DNA of 37,420 nt from Hyphomicrobiales bacterium (GCA_016792865.1 JAEUMJ010000204.1:1-37420); one strand, 5' to 3'. Counted from the stretch's first letter, positions 1 to 9,403 are shown. Translations and numbers: made by a program. The notes: generated by a model not told the origin, from the sequence alone.

Positions 1-91
1 AGCGCGACGTTGTTCCTCCGGGGCTTCGGCGACGGCAGGGGGACACGCGCAGGGGACCAAGCGACACAACAGACGACACAGACTTACATCA

Positions 92-130
92 GCCCCGCAC
101 GCCCTCAGAAACGTGTGGGGCATTTTGTTG
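92..130 (+). terminator. Terminator-like hairpin at the left edge
   Basis: A 10-bp stem (92-101 with 112-121, one G-U pair) with a 10-nt loop is followed by ATTTTGTT. The G-U pair makes it a better hairpin in a plus-strand transcript. No stop codon occurs in any plus frame between 1 and 91, so an upstream coding gene ending here cannot be shown; it could end an RNA gene outside the window. Function is inferred from structure alone. Confidence 0.35.
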
Positions 131-148
131 CCGGCGGGTGACGGGGAA

Positions 149-224
<76 letters not shown>

Positions 225-266
225 CCGGTACGTGCTGGCCGAAGGAGCCGGTACGGGAAGAGCCGC

Positions 267-295
267 CTGATAAGGCACCGGCTCGCGGAGTTCAA
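267..295 (-). promoter_or_regulatory. Candidate sigma-70 promoter for tRNA-Val
   Basis: On the minus strand a TTGAAC -35 box (290-295) and a TATCAG -10 box (267-272) are separated by exactly 17 nt. They lie about 43 nt upstream of the tRNA 5' end, leaving room for a leader processed by RNase P. This is a pattern match only. Confidence 0.45.
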
Positions 296-386
296 GCCTC
301 AGCTTCACATGGAAGAACGCCCCTCCAAGGGCAAGGAACGCCCTCGAACGGGGGAGGAACGGCCAAAGGGAGCGTCGCCGGGGCAA

Positions 387-410
387 GCAACGGCCCAAAG
401 GGACCGTTGC
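387..410 (-). terminator. Hairpin downstream of bacA
   Basis: Just after the bacA stop codon, in the direction of its transcription, GCAACGG and CCGTTGC form a 7-bp stem, extended by a CCC/GGG pairing around a TTT loop with one bulged base. It is followed by TTGCCCC rather than a real T tract, so it may act as a 3'-end stabilising or Rho-assisted structure rather than a classical intrinsic terminator. Confidence 0.4.
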
Positions 411-419
411 CAGGTGTCG

Positions 420-1670
420 TCATTGGGCCGGGCGGCCATAGGCCTCGTCGGCTGCGATATCCTTGTCGGCAGGGCCGTCGATGGCGCTTTCGAACAGCCG
501 GAGGCGCTTGTAGATGGACAGCAGCTCAACGATGGTGGACCACGAGTTCACAAGATATTGCAGCGAGCCCTGCACCTGATTGAAGGCGTTGAGGATCTGG
601 TTCATCGCGCCCAGCGTGATCTTGCCCGCAACGATGGTGGGGGCGAGGATGATGTAGGGGAAGATGTTGTCCACCTGCAGGTAGATGATGCGGCCGACGT
701 TGAAATACATGTAGTTGAAATAGAGATTGAAATAGTTGCGCCGCACCGCGCCGAAAAGTTCGGAGACAGTGGGAGGATCGGCACGGTCGGCGAAGTCCTC
801 GCCGTACACCAGTTCCTTTCTGAAGGCCGCCTCGACGCGCTGGTTCTTGAACTCCAGGCCGGGCAGGCGGATGCCGATGAGGGCAAGGAAGCCCGTACCG
901 AACAAGGCCCACAGCAGGGCCACGATGACAAGTGCATAGGGAATGTTGCCGATCACGGGAATGTCGCTCACATCCTTGGAGAGGCGGAGCAGCACGGGCA
1001 GGAAGGCAATGAGGGTCATCACCGAGTCGATCAGGCTCTTGCCCAGCCCTTCCATGGTCGAGGCGAAGCGCATGGTGTCTTCCTGCACGCGCTGTGCGGC
1101 GCCTTCGACCTTTCGCAGGCGGGGCCAGTGCGACATGTAGTGGTCGTTCATGGCGGTGCGCCAGCGGAAGACATAGTGCGAGATGAAGAAGCGCGTCAGC
1201 ACCCCGACGATGACCGCCACCATGGCGATGCCCATGAAGGTGATCAGTTCGCCAAAGAACTCGCCGAGCGTGACCGGGCGCGTCTTGGCGAGGGCGGCCT
1301 GGATGAGGTCGTAGAATGGGCCGTACCAGTCATTGATGGCAACACTCACCTGGACCTGGAAATAGGTGGTGAAGATGATGAGCGCCGTGCCCAGCACGGA
1401 CCACATGAACCAGGGTGTCGGATCAAGCTTCCACCACGCGGCGGCAAAGATGGCGGTAATGATGGCGAAGTAGATATAGAACCACAGGAAGGGCTTGGAC
1501 CAGAAAACCGAAACGCCGACGATCCGTGCGGCGGTGTCGGGCGGATTTTCAAGACCGATGTACCGTCCCCATTCGCTTGCGCCGAAATACCAGATCAGTA
1601 CGGTGGCCAGTGACCACAGCAGCGCCGACCAGAAGAACGGCTTGGGGTTTGGGAAGAAGGACTTGAACAT
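420..1670 (-). CDS. bacA: SbmA/BacA family peptide transporter
   Basis: This 416-residue inner-membrane protein matches the SbmA/BacA family in length and sequence. The family imports peptide antibiotics and other peptides using the proton gradient; in rhizobia and Brucella BacA is needed for chronic host infection and affects very-long-chain lipid A. Several long hydrophobic segments are visible (about residues 13-31, 52-75 and 85-105, and others further on), with a family-typical aromatic stretch near residues 310-330 ([17 protein letters not shown]). The reading frame runs open upstream of 1670 to 2540, but that part lies opposite the next gene, so the ATG at 1670, at a family-like N-terminus, is chosen. 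It diverges from the next gene across 96 bp, which must hold both promoters. Unlike SbmA-like ABC fusions, no ATPase domain is attached. Confidence 0.9.
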   Translation of the reverse strand: MFKSFFPNPKPFFWSALLWSLATVLIWYFGASEWGRYIGLENPPDTAARIVGVSVFWSKPFLWFYIYFAIITAIFAAAWWKLDPTPWFMWSVLGTALIIFTTYFQVQVSVAINDWYGPFYDLIQAALAKTRPVTLGEFFGELITFMGIAMVAVIVGVLTRFFISHYVFRWRTAMNDHYMSHWPRLRKVEGAAQRVQEDTMRFASTMEGLGKSLIDSVMTLIAFLPVLLRLSKDVSDIPVIGNIPYALVIVALLWALFGTGFLALIGIRLPGLEFKNQRVEAAFRKELVYGEDFADRADPPTVSELFGAVRRNYFNLYFNYMYFNVGRIIYLQVDNIFPYIILAPTIVAGKITLGAMNQILNAFNQVQGSLQYLVNSWSTIVELLSIYKRLRLFESAIDGPADKDIAADEAYGRPAQ

Positions 1671-1766
1671 CAGGCGAATCTTTCTGTTGCCGGAACGCGT
1701 GGCCGGGACCATAGGCGGGCGGACGCCCTGCGGGCAACTGACGACATCGTAAGGAATTTTTGTGGC

Positions 1767-2714
1767 ATGGCCTATCCGGGGCGGCTTGGCGAAGCAATCG
1801 AGGTCTGGCTGGACGGGCGGCGCCAGGGGCTGGCCAAGGCGAGCGCGGCCATGTCGGCGCGCTATCGCGGCGGGCAGTCCTCTGCCGGTGTCGATCCGGC
1901 GGCCTACCTGACAGCGCGCTTGCCGGCGACACATGCCGTGAATGCGCGGGTTCTGGCAGAGGTGGCTGAGCGGCGTCCTGATTTCGCGCCGCAGTCGCTG
2001 GCCGACATCGGGGCGGGGCCTGGAACGGCAAGCTGGGCGGCCGTGGCGCAATGGCCGGAGCTGGGCGACATCGAGCAGGTGGAGGCGACGCCGGCCTTTG
2101 CATCCCTGCTGCGGGACTTGAACGCACACAGCGGCCTTGCGGTTCTTGAACGTGCCCAGGTGCGGGAGGAGGCCCTGGTGCAGTGGGCCGCGGCCCCGAG
2201 GGATCTGGTTCTCGCCTCTTATGTCCTGGCGGAGGTGGCGCTGGCCTCGCTTCCCGATGCGCTGACGAAGCTCTGGTCGGCGTCTCGGCAAGTGCTGGTG
2301 CTGATCGAGCCGGGCACGCCGGAAGGCTTCCGGCGTATCGCCCTGGCGCGGGCCCAGTTGCTGAAGGCGGGAGGCGTCATCATTGCCCCATGCACTCACC
2401 ACGCCGCTTGCCCCATGGCGGGCGCTGACTGGTGTCACTTCAAGGAGCGGGTGCAGCGGTCCCGCGCCCACATGCATGCGAAGGGGGCCACGGTGCCGTT
2501 CGAGGACGAGGCCTACAGCTATCTGGTCGTGGCGCGGCACGGCGAGGCGGAAGGCGGGGCACGTATCCTGGCGCCGCCAGAGGGGAACAAGACGGGTGTT
2601 GCCTTTACCGCCTGCACGGAACAGGGGCTGCAGAGGCTTGTTGTTCCCGCCCGCGACAAGCCGGCCTTCAAGCGGGCGAAGAAGTTGGATTGGGGAGATG
2701 TGTGGCGGGGGTGA
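1767..2714 (+). CDS. Rsm22/METTL17-like small ribosomal subunit methyltransferase homologue
   Basis: The 315-residue protein has a SAM-binding glycine motif ([12 protein letters not shown], residues 80-91) and the Rsm22 signature near residues 207-224 (PCTHHAACP then DWCHF). Four cysteines, C209, C215, C223 and C283, sit where mitochondrial METTL17/Rsm22 proteins bind a 4Fe-4S cluster. The mitochondrial proteins assist small-subunit ribosome assembly; the bacterial role is less certain, so ribosome maturation is inferred from the family. AAGGA about 11 nt before the ATG serves as a weak ribosome-binding site. It is divergent from bacA and stands alone. Its stop codon lies at the first junction of a 13-bp tandem repeat, so repeat expansion has reached the very 3' end of the gene without lengthening it. 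Confidence 0.85.
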   Translation: MAYPGRLGEAIEVWLDGRRQGLAKASAAMSARYRGGQSSAGVDPAAYLTARLPATHAVNARVLAEVAERRPDFAPQSLADIGAGPGTASWAAVAQWPELGDIEQVEATPAFASLLRDLNAHSGLAVLERAQVREEALVQWAAAPRDLVLASYVLAEVALASLPDALTKLWSASRQVLVLIEPGTPEGFRRIALARAQLLKAGGVIIAPCTHHAACPMAGADWCHFKERVQRSRAHMHAKGATVPFEDEAYSYLVVARHGEAEGGARILAPPEGNKTGVAFTACTEQGLQRLVVPARDKPAFKRAKKLDWGDVWRG

Positions 2715-2836
2715 AGGCTGGAGGTGAAGGCTGGAGGTGAAGGCTGGAGGTGAAGGCTGGAGGTGAAGGCTGGAGGTGAAGGCTGGGGGTGAAGGCTGGA
2801 GGTGAAGGCTGGAGGTGAAGGCTGGAGGTGAAGGCT
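2713..2836. repeat. 13-bp tandem repeat, 9 full copies plus a 7-nt partial
   Basis: The unit GAAGGCTGGAGGT repeats head to tail from 2713 to 2829 in nine copies and ends with GAAGGCT at 2830-2836. Only one copy differs (GAAGGCTGGGGGT, 2778-2790). The array starts inside the stop codon of the preceding gene. The period is not a multiple of three. The near-perfect copies suggest recent slippage expansion. There are no spacers, so it is not a CRISPR array. Confidence 0.97.
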
Positions 2837-2846
2837 CAGGCCTTCA
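2829..2846. other. Stem-loop fused to the last repeat copy
   Basis: TGAAGGC (2829-2835) pairs with GCCTTCA (2840-2846) around a TCAG loop. The left arm is the start of the 13-bp repeat, so the array may have grown from one arm of a hairpin that once ended the upstream gene. No T tract follows. Confidence 0.5.
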
Positions 2847-3059
2847 TGGCTTCGTCCCCGGTTTCTGCAACTGTCGCCATGCAGTCGGGTTGGTGCCCGT
2901 GACGCGAAGGAACTCCCTGTTGAAGTTGGATTTGGTGAGGAAGCCGGACTCCAGCATCACGCGGATCACGCTGGACCGCAGCGACAAGTCGGAGAGGGTC
3001 GAGATCAACGCGCATTCGCTGGATGCCTCCATCGATTTTCCTGCCCAGACGCCGATCAG
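2844..3059 (-). pseudogene. Remnant of an AraC-family regulator (C-terminal helix-turn-helix)
   Basis: On the minus strand the peptide ESGFLTKSNFNREFLRVTG followed by TNPTAWRQ matches the second helix-turn-helix of AraC/XylS regulators. It is followed directly by a short tail and a stop at 2844. An in-frame stop at 3060-3062 cuts the reading frame upstream, leaving about 70 residues of a protein that normally has 250-330. The ligand-binding part and the first helix-turn-helix are missing, so this is a relic and not a working regulator. The adjoining plus-strand stretch 3033-3168 has no stop until 3168 but resembles nothing I recognise. Confidence 0.7.
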
Positions 3060-3225
3060 CTACAAGGTCGAATCCAAGGCGTCATGGGTGGACAGTGCCC
3101 TTCCGAACTCAGGGGAGGGCGCCACGGTCGCCATTCGCAGCGAGCATGCCCGCGTGAAAATCCGGTAGCTGTCGATGGTACCGTCACCATGGACGACGGC
3201 AAGTGTTTCCGCTTAAAGACGCGGC

Positions 3226-4530
3226 ATGACTGTTGCGACATTGCAGGCGAAATTCTGGGAGTGGCTGGCCGTTCTGGAGGGATGGCTGGCCTCTCCGCAA
3301 TTCTATGCTCAAGTGATAGCGATTGTCGTTGCGTGGATCATCGCCAAGTTCGTGGCGCGGCAACTTGTTCACCGGCTGCCAGTGTTGCGTCGGGAACCGA
3401 CGGAAGGCCGGTTGCTGCGCTATCAGCGGCTGGCCTTCTCCTGCCGTGGCCTGATCGAGCCTGCGCTGTTCGTGCTGTTGATGATGGTGGCGTCATCGAT
3501 AGCCGATGCGGCACTTGGTTCTTCATGGCTGATCCGTATCGCCCAGAGCCTTGCCCTGATCAGGCTGCTGCATGCATTGATCATGCGGTTCCTGACCCAC
3601 CCCGTGATCAATGCCGCAGCACGCTGGATCGGCCTTCCTGTCGCTGCCATCGCGGCACTCGGATACTTCGGGGATTTTACGCTCTGGCTCGATGGCCTTG
3701 CGCTGCAAGCGGGCAATGTGCGGGTCTCGGCGCTTGCGGTTGCCAAGGCCGCCGTGTTCGGCGGCATCCTGTTCTGGCTTGGCCGGGTCTCGTCGAGCAC
3801 CGGGCAAAAGGTGATCCGCGATCAGGAAGCGATCGACATCCAGACGCGCGAACTTGCGGCAAAGGCGCTGGAGGTGACGGTTTTTGCCATTGTCGGGCTG
3901 TTGCTTCTGAACATCCTCGGCCTTGACCTGACGGCGCTCGCGGTGTTCGGAGGTGCGCTGGGCGTGGGACTGGGTTTCGGGCTGCAGCAGATTGCCTCCA
4001 ACTTCATATCCGGCATCATCCTGCTGCTGGAGCGGTCGCTGAAGATCGGCGACTATATCGAACTGGACAACGGCAAGTCCGGCATCCTGAAGCAGATGAA
4101 CATGCGATCGTCGATCCTTGCCACTTACGACGGTAAGGAAATCATGGTGCCGAATGACACCTTCATCACCACCCAGTTCACCAACTGGACCCATGCCGAC
4201 CCTTACCAGCGCTATGAAGTCAGGTTCTCCGTTGCCCATGGCGTGGACCTGCACCTTGTGCCCCCGCTGATCGAGGCGGCCGTGAGCAGCCATTCGCAGG
4301 TCTTGCAGGCACCTGAGAAGCCGGACGTGGAACTGAGGGAGTTTACCGACACCGGGGCCAATTTCACTGTCGAGTTCTGGGTATCGGGAATAGACGAGGG
4401 CCGCAACAAGTTCAGTTCCGAAATTCGTTTCCTCATCTGGGATGCGTTGAAGGGAGCCGGAATACCAATGCCGGGCCAGCCGCAGAACCCACCGCCATCC
4501 ACACAACCATCCGTACAAGGACAATCATGA
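3226..4530 (+). CDS. MscS-family mechanosensitive ion channel
   Basis: The 434-residue protein carries the MscS pore helix and beta domain. A Gly/Ala-rich TM3 is visible at about residues 243-270 (AVFGGALGVGLGFGLQQIAS), then SGIILLLERSLKIGDYIEL, and a C-terminal cytoplasmic alpha/beta part. The N-terminus adds several more hydrophobic helices than E. coli MscS (286 residues), placing it with the longer MscS-like channels. Such channels open under membrane tension to release solutes on osmotic downshock. The end is Pro-rich. The start is the ATG at 3226, with no strong ribosome-binding site. The stop overlaps the next start by ATGA, so the two genes are probably co-translated. Confidence 0.9.
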   Translation: MTVATLQAKFWEWLAVLEGWLASPQFYAQVIAIVVAWIIAKFVARQLVHRLPVLRREPTEGRLLRYQRLAFSCRGLIEPALFVLLMMVASSIADAALGSSWLIRIAQSLALIRLLHALIMRFLTHPVINAAARWIGLPVAAIAALGYFGDFTLWLDGLALQAGNVRVSALAVAKAAVFGGILFWLGRVSSSTGQKVIRDQEAIDIQTRELAAKALEVTVFAIVGLLLLNILGLDLTALAVFGGALGVGLGFGLQQIASNFISGIILLLERSLKIGDYIELDNGKSGILKQMNMRSSILATYDGKEIMVPNDTFITTQFTNWTHADPYQRYEVRFSVAHGVDLHLVPPLIEAAVSSHSQVLQAPEKPDVELREFTDTGANFTVEFWVSGIDEGRNKFSSEIRFLIWDALKGAGIPMPGQPQNPPPSTQPSVQGQS

Positions 4531-4910
4531 TGTCGCGCAAGCTCATTTCTTCCGGTTCGAAGTTCGAAGGCGAGATCGGCTATTCCCGCGCCGTGGTGCA
4601 GGGAGACTGGTTTTTTGTTTCGGGCACGACGGGGTTCAACTACGACACCATGACGATCTCGGAAGATGTTGCCGAACAGGCCGAACAGACCTTCCGGAAC
4701 ATCGTGAAGGCCATTGCAACGGAAGGGTTCAGCCTCGCGGACACGGTGCGGGTGCATTATCTGCTTCCCGATATCGGCGACTTCGAGACGTGCTTCCCGG
4801 TGCTGAAGAAATATCTGGGAGAGATCCGCCCGGCGGCGACCGCATACCAGGCGGCCCTGGCCGACCCGCGCATGAAGATCGAAATCGAAGTGACGCTGTT
4901 CAAGGGCTGA
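4527..4910 (+). CDS. Rid (YjgF/YER057c/UK114) family protein, non-archetypal
   Basis: The 127-residue protein has the length and pattern of the Rid superfamily, ending with a motif of the form PAATAYQAALADPRMKIEIEV. Archetypal RidA deaminates reactive imines and enamines using an arginine in the equivalent PARS position. Here that residue is alanine, with an arginine two residues earlier (RPAAT), so enamine deaminase activity is doubtful and the protein better fits one of the Rid1-7 subgroups of unclear function. Two tandem ATGs (4527, 4530) are possible starts, with AAGGA upstream. It overlaps the channel gene by 4 bp and is followed by a terminator. Confidence 0.85.
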   Translation: MMSRKLISSGSKFEGEIGYSRAVVQGDWFFVSGTTGFNYDTMTISEDVAEQAEQTFRNIVKAIATEGFSLADTVRVHYLLPDIGDFETCFPVLKKYLGEIRPAATAYQAALADPRMKIEIEVTLFKG

Positions 4911-4925
4911 GGGGAGCAAGAAAAA

Positions 4926-4962
4926 AGGGGGCTTGCGCCCCCTGTCAGTCCCTTTTGTTTTT
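4926..4962 (+). terminator. Intrinsic terminator after the Rid-family gene
   Basis: GGGGGC (4927-4932) and GCCCCC (4937-4942) form a stem closed by an extra A-T pair around TTGC. A run of A precedes it and TTTTGTTTTT follows after 8 nt. The A run upstream could let it act on the other strand too. Confidence 0.65.
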
Positions 4963-5037
4963 GATGCGCCCTGTTGGCGCTTGTCCGGATACTCGAAAAT
5001 CATTCCTGATCTTCGGCGACCCGCCCTCCCCAGACCT

Positions 5038-5069
5038 GGGTCATGTCATTCGACATGCGGCCCTTTTTT
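5038..5069 (+). terminator. Second, weaker terminator-like hairpin before proS
   Basis: CATGTC/GACATG pair around ATTC, and GGG (5038-5040) can pair with CCC (5061-5063) across a small internal loop, followed directly by TTTTTT. The gap 4911-5224 contains this, the terminator above and a small GCGCC/GGCGC hairpin at 4966-4980; a proS promoter should lie between 5070 and 5200 but I cannot place it with confidence. Confidence 0.4.
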
Positions 5070-5224
5070 CATTGCATGGCAGACTAGACATATTTGCGGA
5101 TGAGCGCCAAGCAAAAAAGTGAGCGGGACAGCCTGTGGTTGCAGGATTCTGGCAGCCGCCTTGTTTCCACCCGGCTTTTGCGTAAAAGGGCGCAGACCTC
5201 AGATTTGACAGTGGATTCTCCCAA

Positions 5225-6550
5225 ATGCGCCTTTCCCGCTATTTCATGCCCATCCTTCGCGATGACCCGAAGGAGGCCGAAATCGTCTCCCACAAGCTGA
5301 TGCTCCGGGCGGGCATGATCCGTCAGGAAGCAGCGGGCAGCTATTCATGGCTTCCCATGGGGTTCCGGGTGCTCAAGAAGATCGAGCAGATCGTGCGCGA
5401 GGAACAGGACCGGGCAGGGGCCATCGAAGTCCTGATGCCGACGATCCAGTCCGCCGACCTGTGGCGCAAGTCGGGCCGCTATGACGCCTATGGCAAGGAA
5501 ATGCTGCGCATCAAGGACCGTGGCGACCGGGACATGCTGTTCGGCCCCACCAACGAGGAGATGATCACCGACATCTTCCGTGCGGGGGTACAGAGCTACA
5601 AGGATGTGCCGCGCAACCTCTATCACATCCAGTGGAAGTTCCGTGACGAGGTGCGTCCGCGTTTCGGCGTGATGCGGGGCCGCGAGTTCCTGATGAAGGA
5701 TGCCTATTCCTTTGATCTCACGCGCGAGGCCGGACAACACAGCTACAACAAGATGTTTGTCAGCTATCTCAAGACCTTCGCCCGCATGGGGCTCAAGGCC
5801 GTTCCGATGCGCGCCGAGACCGGGCCCATCGGCGGCAAGGACAGCCATGAATTCCTGATCCTCGCCGAAACGGGCGAAAGCGAAGTGTTCTTCGACAAGG
5901 GCTTCCACGACATGGACTGGGGTGCCTTTGAAATCGACTACGATAACGTGGAAGCGGTCGCAAAGGTGGTGGATGAATTCACCTCCAAGTATGCCGCCAC
6001 CTCCGAAATGCATGACGCCGCCGATTACGAGAAGCGTGTGCCCACCGACCGGCGGGTAACCGGTCGCGGCATCGAGGTCGGCCATATCTTCTTCTTCGGG
6101 ACAAAGTACTCCGAGCCGCTGGGCTGTCAGGTGCAGGGTCCGGACGGCAAGATGGTGGTCTTGCAGTCGGGGTCCTACGGCATCGGCGTTTCGCGCCTTG
6201 TCGGCGGCATCATCGAAGCCAGTCACGACAAGGACGGTATCATCTGGCCGGAGAGCGTGGCGCCGTTCGACATCGGCCTGATCAACATCAAGACCGGCGA
6301 TGCCGATGCGGATGCGGCCTGCGAGAAGATCTACGCGGGCCTGACCGCGAAGGGCAAGGACGTGCTCTATGACGACCGCAGCCAGCCGGGCGGCGCGAAG
6401 TTTGCCACCATGGACCTGATCGGTTTGCCCTGGCAGGTGATCATCGGGCCGCGCGGCCTGAAAGACGGTGTCGCCGAAATCAAGAACCGCAAGACGGGCG
6501 CACGCGAAAACGTGGCGCTCGACAAGGTCGTGGAGCGTCTGGCGGGATGA
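5225..6550 (+). CDS. proS: Proline--tRNA ligase, short alphaproteobacterial type
   Basis: The 441-residue class II synthetase charges tRNA-Pro. The core shows motif 2 ([21 protein letters not shown], about residues 138-158), a [12 protein letters not shown] segment and motif 3 ([14 protein letters not shown], about 317-330), followed by the anticodon-binding domain. At 441 residues it lacks the roughly 180-residue editing insertion found in E. coli ProRS (572 residues), which is the usual alphaproteobacterial form; Ala-tRNA-Pro would have to be cleared by a separate enzyme such as ProXp-ala. The start is the ATG at 5225. The stop overlaps lolC by ATGA. Confidence 0.96.
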   Translation: MRLSRYFMPILRDDPKEAEIVSHKLMLRAGMIRQEAAGSYSWLPMGFRVLKKIEQIVREEQDRAGAIEVLMPTIQSADLWRKSGRYDAYGKEMLRIKDRGDRDMLFGPTNEEMITDIFRAGVQSYKDVPRNLYHIQWKFRDEVRPRFGVMRGREFLMKDAYSFDLTREAGQHSYNKMFVSYLKTFARMGLKAVPMRAETGPIGGKDSHEFLILAETGESEVFFDKGFHDMDWGAFEIDYDNVEAVAKVVDEFTSKYAATSEMHDAADYEKRVPTDRRVTGRGIEVGHIFFFGTKYSEPLGCQVQGPDGKMVVLQSGSYGIGVSRLVGGIIEASHDKDGIIWPESVAPFDIGLINIKTGDADADAACEKIYAGLTAKGKDVLYDDRSQPGGAKFATMDLIGLPWQVIIGPRGLKDGVAEIKNRKTGARENVALDKVVERLAG

Positions 6551-7857
6551 GCCAACCCCTGCCTGATACGAAGCCCTTTGCAGCCTTCGAATGGAAGCTG
6601 GCCCTGCGCTACCTCCGGGCGCGGCGCAAGGAAGGATTCATCAGCGTGATTTCGCTTTTCTCGTTCCTCGGCATCATGCTGGGCGTGGCGACGCTGATTG
6701 TCGTGATGTCCATCTTCAACGGCTTTCACAATGAACTGTTGAACCGCGTGCTGGGCTTTTCCGGCCATGCCTCGGTCTATCAGCCCGACCTGACCCCGAT
6801 CCAGGACTACGATGCGATGAAGAAGCGGCTCATGGAGACGCCCGGCATCACCTCCGCCATCCCGATCGTCGAGGGGCAGGTCATGGTGTCATCGGTGAAG
6901 AACACGTCCGGCGCATTGATCCGCGGCGTATCGGAAGCGGATATTGCCCACCTCGCCAGCCTGAACAATCCCAACCTGCAAACCGCACTGGGCAAGCCGG
7001 GGGTCATGGATGCCGTGCCCTCGTGGAAGGGGTTTGACGAGGCCGGTGGCATTGCCATCGGCGAGCGCATGGCGTGGAAGCACCAGGTGGGTCTTGGCGG
7101 CACGATCACGCTGATCGCGCCGAACGGGCCGGAGACGGTCATCGGGTCCACCCCGCGCATCCGTGACTATGAAGTGGTCGCGATCTTCAAGATGGGCATG
7201 TCAGAGTATGACGAGGGGGTGGCCTATCTGCCGCTTGCCGAAGCGCAGGATTTCTTCTCGACAGATACGGGTGTTTCCGGCGTCGAACTGACGGTTGAGC
7301 ATCCGGAGGGCATCGCCGCGATGGTGGGTGGAATAGCCAAGGCGGCTGGCCCCGGCCTGATGGTGCAGACTTGGCGCGACCGAAACCAGGCATTCTTCAC
7401 CGCGTTGACGGTGGAACGGAACATGCTGTTCATGGTCCTCACCATGATCATCCTCGTGGCGGCGCTGAACATCATTTCGGGTCTCATCATGCTGGTGAAG
7501 GACAAGGGCCGCGACATCGCCATCCTGCGCACCATGGGTGCAACCGCCGGCGCAATCCAACGGGTGTTCTTCATCACCGGAGCTGCGATCGGTGTGATCG
7601 GCACCATCGGCGGCGTGATCCTCGGCATGGTCATTTCCTACTACGCCGAGCCGATCCGCCGTGGCTTCCAGTGGCTTTCGGGCGTCGATCCCTTCAACCC
7701 CGACCTGTATTACCTGAGCAAGCTGCCGAGCGAGATCGACGTGACCCAGACCTTCTGGATCGTGCTCATGTCGATCGGGCTTTCATTCCTTGCCACCCTC
7801 TATCCGTCCTGGAAGGCGGCAAGACTCGATCCGGTGGAGGCTCTGAGATACGAATGA
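6547..7857 (+). CDS. lolC: Lipoprotein-releasing ABC transporter permease LolC/E
   Basis: The 436-residue membrane subunit of the Lol system helps detach mature lipoproteins from the inner membrane for transfer to LolA. It has the expected plan: one membrane helix near residues 30-55 ([20 protein letters not shown]), a large periplasmic domain, and three helices in the last third, ending in the FtsX-like [17 protein letters not shown]. Alphaproteobacteria usually encode one LolC/E protein that forms a homodimer, and only one is seen here. It overlaps proS before it and lolD after it by ATGA, so the three are translationally coupled. Confidence 0.94.
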   Translation: MSQPLPDTKPFAAFEWKLALRYLRARRKEGFISVISLFSFLGIMLGVATLIVVMSIFNGFHNELLNRVLGFSGHASVYQPDLTPIQDYDAMKKRLMETPGITSAIPIVEGQVMVSSVKNTSGALIRGVSEADIAHLASLNNPNLQTALGKPGVMDAVPSWKGFDEAGGIAIGERMAWKHQVGLGGTITLIAPNGPETVIGSTPRIRDYEVVAIFKMGMSEYDEGVAYLPLAEAQDFFSTDTGVSGVELTVEHPEGIAAMVGGIAKAAGPGLMVQTWRDRNQAFFTALTVERNMLFMVLTMIILVAALNIISGLIMLVKDKGRDIAILRTMGATAGAIQRVFFITGAAIGVIGTIGGVILGMVISYYAEPIRRGFQWLSGVDPFNPDLYYLSKLPSEIDVTQTFWIVLMSIGLSFLATLYPSWKAARLDPVEALRYE

Positions 7858-8537
7858 GCCTGAAGCCTGCCCTCGAACTCCGTCACGTCACCCGCACCTA
7901 TGGCAAGGGCGAAACGGCGCTGACTGTTTTCCGCGACCAGTCGCTGACCATCCGTGCCGGTGAAGTGGTTGCATTGATCGGACAATCCGGGTCCGGCAAG
8001 TCGTCTCTGCTCCACATGGCGGGGTTGCTGGAACGCCCCACCACAGGCGAAGTGCTGATCGCGGGCCAGAACTGCACCAGGATGGATGATGCGGCCCGCA
8101 CCCGCGTGCGGCGGATCGGGATCGGCTTCGTGTATCAGTTCCATCACCTCTTGCCGGAATTCACCGCCCTCGAAAATGTGATGATGCCGCAACTGATCGC
8201 CGGCGCATCTGACAGGTCGGCCAAGGTGCGGGCGACGGACCTTCTCGGTCGTCTTGGCCTGAAGCACCGCATGCTTCATCGCCCGGCGGAGATGTCGGGG
8301 GGCGAGCAACAGCGCGTGGCGATTGCCCGTGCCCTTGCCAACCGGCCATTGCTCCTGCTGGCGGATGAACCCACCGGCAACCTCGATCCCGGGACGGCGG
8401 AGCTTGTGCATCACGAGTTCATGCGCCTCATCCACGAGGAAGGACTGGGGGCGCTGATTGCCACCCACAACATCGAGCTTGGCCGCCGCATGACGCGCAT
8501 GGTGCACATGACCGGTGGCCAGCTGGTGGACGCGTAG
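7854..8537 (+). CDS. lolD: Lipoprotein-releasing ABC transporter ATP-binding protein
   Basis: This 227-residue ATPase powers LolC/E. Walker A (GQSGSGKSS, about residues 42-50), signature MSGGEQQR, Walker B (LLLLADEP) followed by TGNLD, and the switch histidine in ATHN are all present, so it should be active. The usual LolD length is about 230 residues. The reading frame is open far upstream inside lolC, but the ATG at 7854 gives the normal N-terminus and the same ATGA overlap as the previous junction. Confidence 0.95.
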   Translation: MSLKPALELRHVTRTYGKGETALTVFRDQSLTIRAGEVVALIGQSGSGKSSLLHMAGLLERPTTGEVLIAGQNCTRMDDAARTRVRRIGIGFVYQFHHLLPEFTALENVMMPQLIAGASDRSAKVRATDLLGRLGLKHRMLHRPAEMSGGEQQRVAIARALANRPLLLLADEPTGNLDPGTAELVHHEFMRLIHEEGLGALIATHNIELGRRMTRMVHMTGGQLVDA

Positions 8538-8539
8538 CG

Positions 8540-9403
8540 ATGCGGTGCGCGCGAGGGGGTGCTCTCGCGGCGGCTGCCCTCATGTTGGCAGCGGAAGCGT
8601 TTGCCGCTGCTCCGGGGAGGCCGGGGCGGGAAGCCTTCGCCAAGGCGGTGTGCAACGCAGCGGAAGCGCGCGCGACCGAGAACGGTCTTGATCCGCATTT
8701 TCTGGTCCGCCTGCTCTGGAAAGAGAGCATGTTCGATCCAAACGCGGTCAGCCCCAAGGGCGCCCAGGGACTTGCGCAGTTCATGCCGGGCACGGCAGAG
8801 CTGCGCGGGCTTGCTGATCCATTCGATCCGCTGGCGGCTGTCGCGGCTTCCGCAAGCTATCTCGCCGATCTCAAAAAAGAGTTTGGAAACATTGGCTTGG
8901 CCGCTGCTGCTTACAATGCCGGTGAAGAGCGTGTGCGGCGCTGGAGGGCAGGGCAGGGCGGCATGCCTGCCGAAACGCAAGACTATGTTGCATTCATTAC
9001 GGGCCGCGAAGTGGAGGCGTGGAAAGATGCGAATGCCTCTCACCCCGTTCCCTCGGCGGGCAGCGGCACGGATGTCGTGGAGGACTGCGTGAAGCTGGCG
9101 ATGCGCCTGCAAGCACCTTCGGGTGCGGCCGTCCGTCTGGGCAAGCGGCGACCCTGGGGCGTGCTGGTGGCGCAGAATTTCAGTCAGGGCCAGGCCCTTG
9201 CCATGTATCGGCGTCTGAAGGTGCGGGCGCCCCAGATCCTGTCCCAGGTGGAACCCATGGTCATCCGCAAGCGCAACCTCTCGCGCGGCTCGCGGGCGAT
9301 GTCGCTGGTCATGGTCGGCGCCGATTCCCGCGACGCCGCCAACGCCATCTGCGCCCGGCTGACGGGCACCGGCGTGCCGTGCAGGGTGATGAAAAGCCGT
9401 TGA
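8540..9403 (+). CDS. Exported lytic transglycosylase (SLT fold) with a SPOR-like C-terminus
   Basis: A signal peptide (residues 1 to about 23, ending AFAAA) precedes a family 1 lytic transglycosylase domain. The catalytic Glu is E62 in WKES, followed by GAQGLAQFMPGT (74-85) and AYNAGEERV (124-132). Residues 205-287 (WGVLVAQNFSQGQAL onward) look like a SPOR-type peptidoglycan-binding module, which would send it to denuded glycan at division sites; this second assignment is less certain. The enzyme cleaves murein glycan strands to anhydro-muropeptides. It starts 2 nt after lolD, so it is probably in the proS-lolCD operon. Confidence 0.85.
   Translation: MRCARGGALAAAALMLAAEAFAAAPGRPGREAFAKAVCNAAEARATENGLDPHFLVRLLWKESMFDPNAVSPKGAQGLAQFMPGTAELRGLADPFDPLAAVAASASYLADLKKEFGNIGLAAAAYNAGEERVRRWRAGQGGMPAETQDYVAFITGREVEAWKDANASHPVPSAGSGTDVVEDCVKLAMRLQAPSGAAVRLGKRRPWGVLVAQNFSQGQALAMYRRLKVRAPQILSQVEPMVIRKRNLSRGSRAMSLVMVGADSRDAANAICARLTGTGVPCRVMKSR

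Noticed and set aside
309-1613. 434-residue open frame opposite bacA
   Set aside because: BacA on the minus strand is a clear family match; the plus frame is its shadow.
1671-2540. N-terminal extension of bacA to 2540
   Set aside because: The added sequence is not membrane-like, is antisense to the Rsm22-like gene, and the ATG at 1670 gives the usual family start.
2713-2836. CRISPR array
   Set aside because: Units of 13 bp repeat without spacers and no cas genes are nearby.
5205-5210. TTGACA as a proS promoter -35 box
   Set aside because: It is only 14 nt before the ATG, so transcription would start inside the gene, and no -10 box follows at the right distance.
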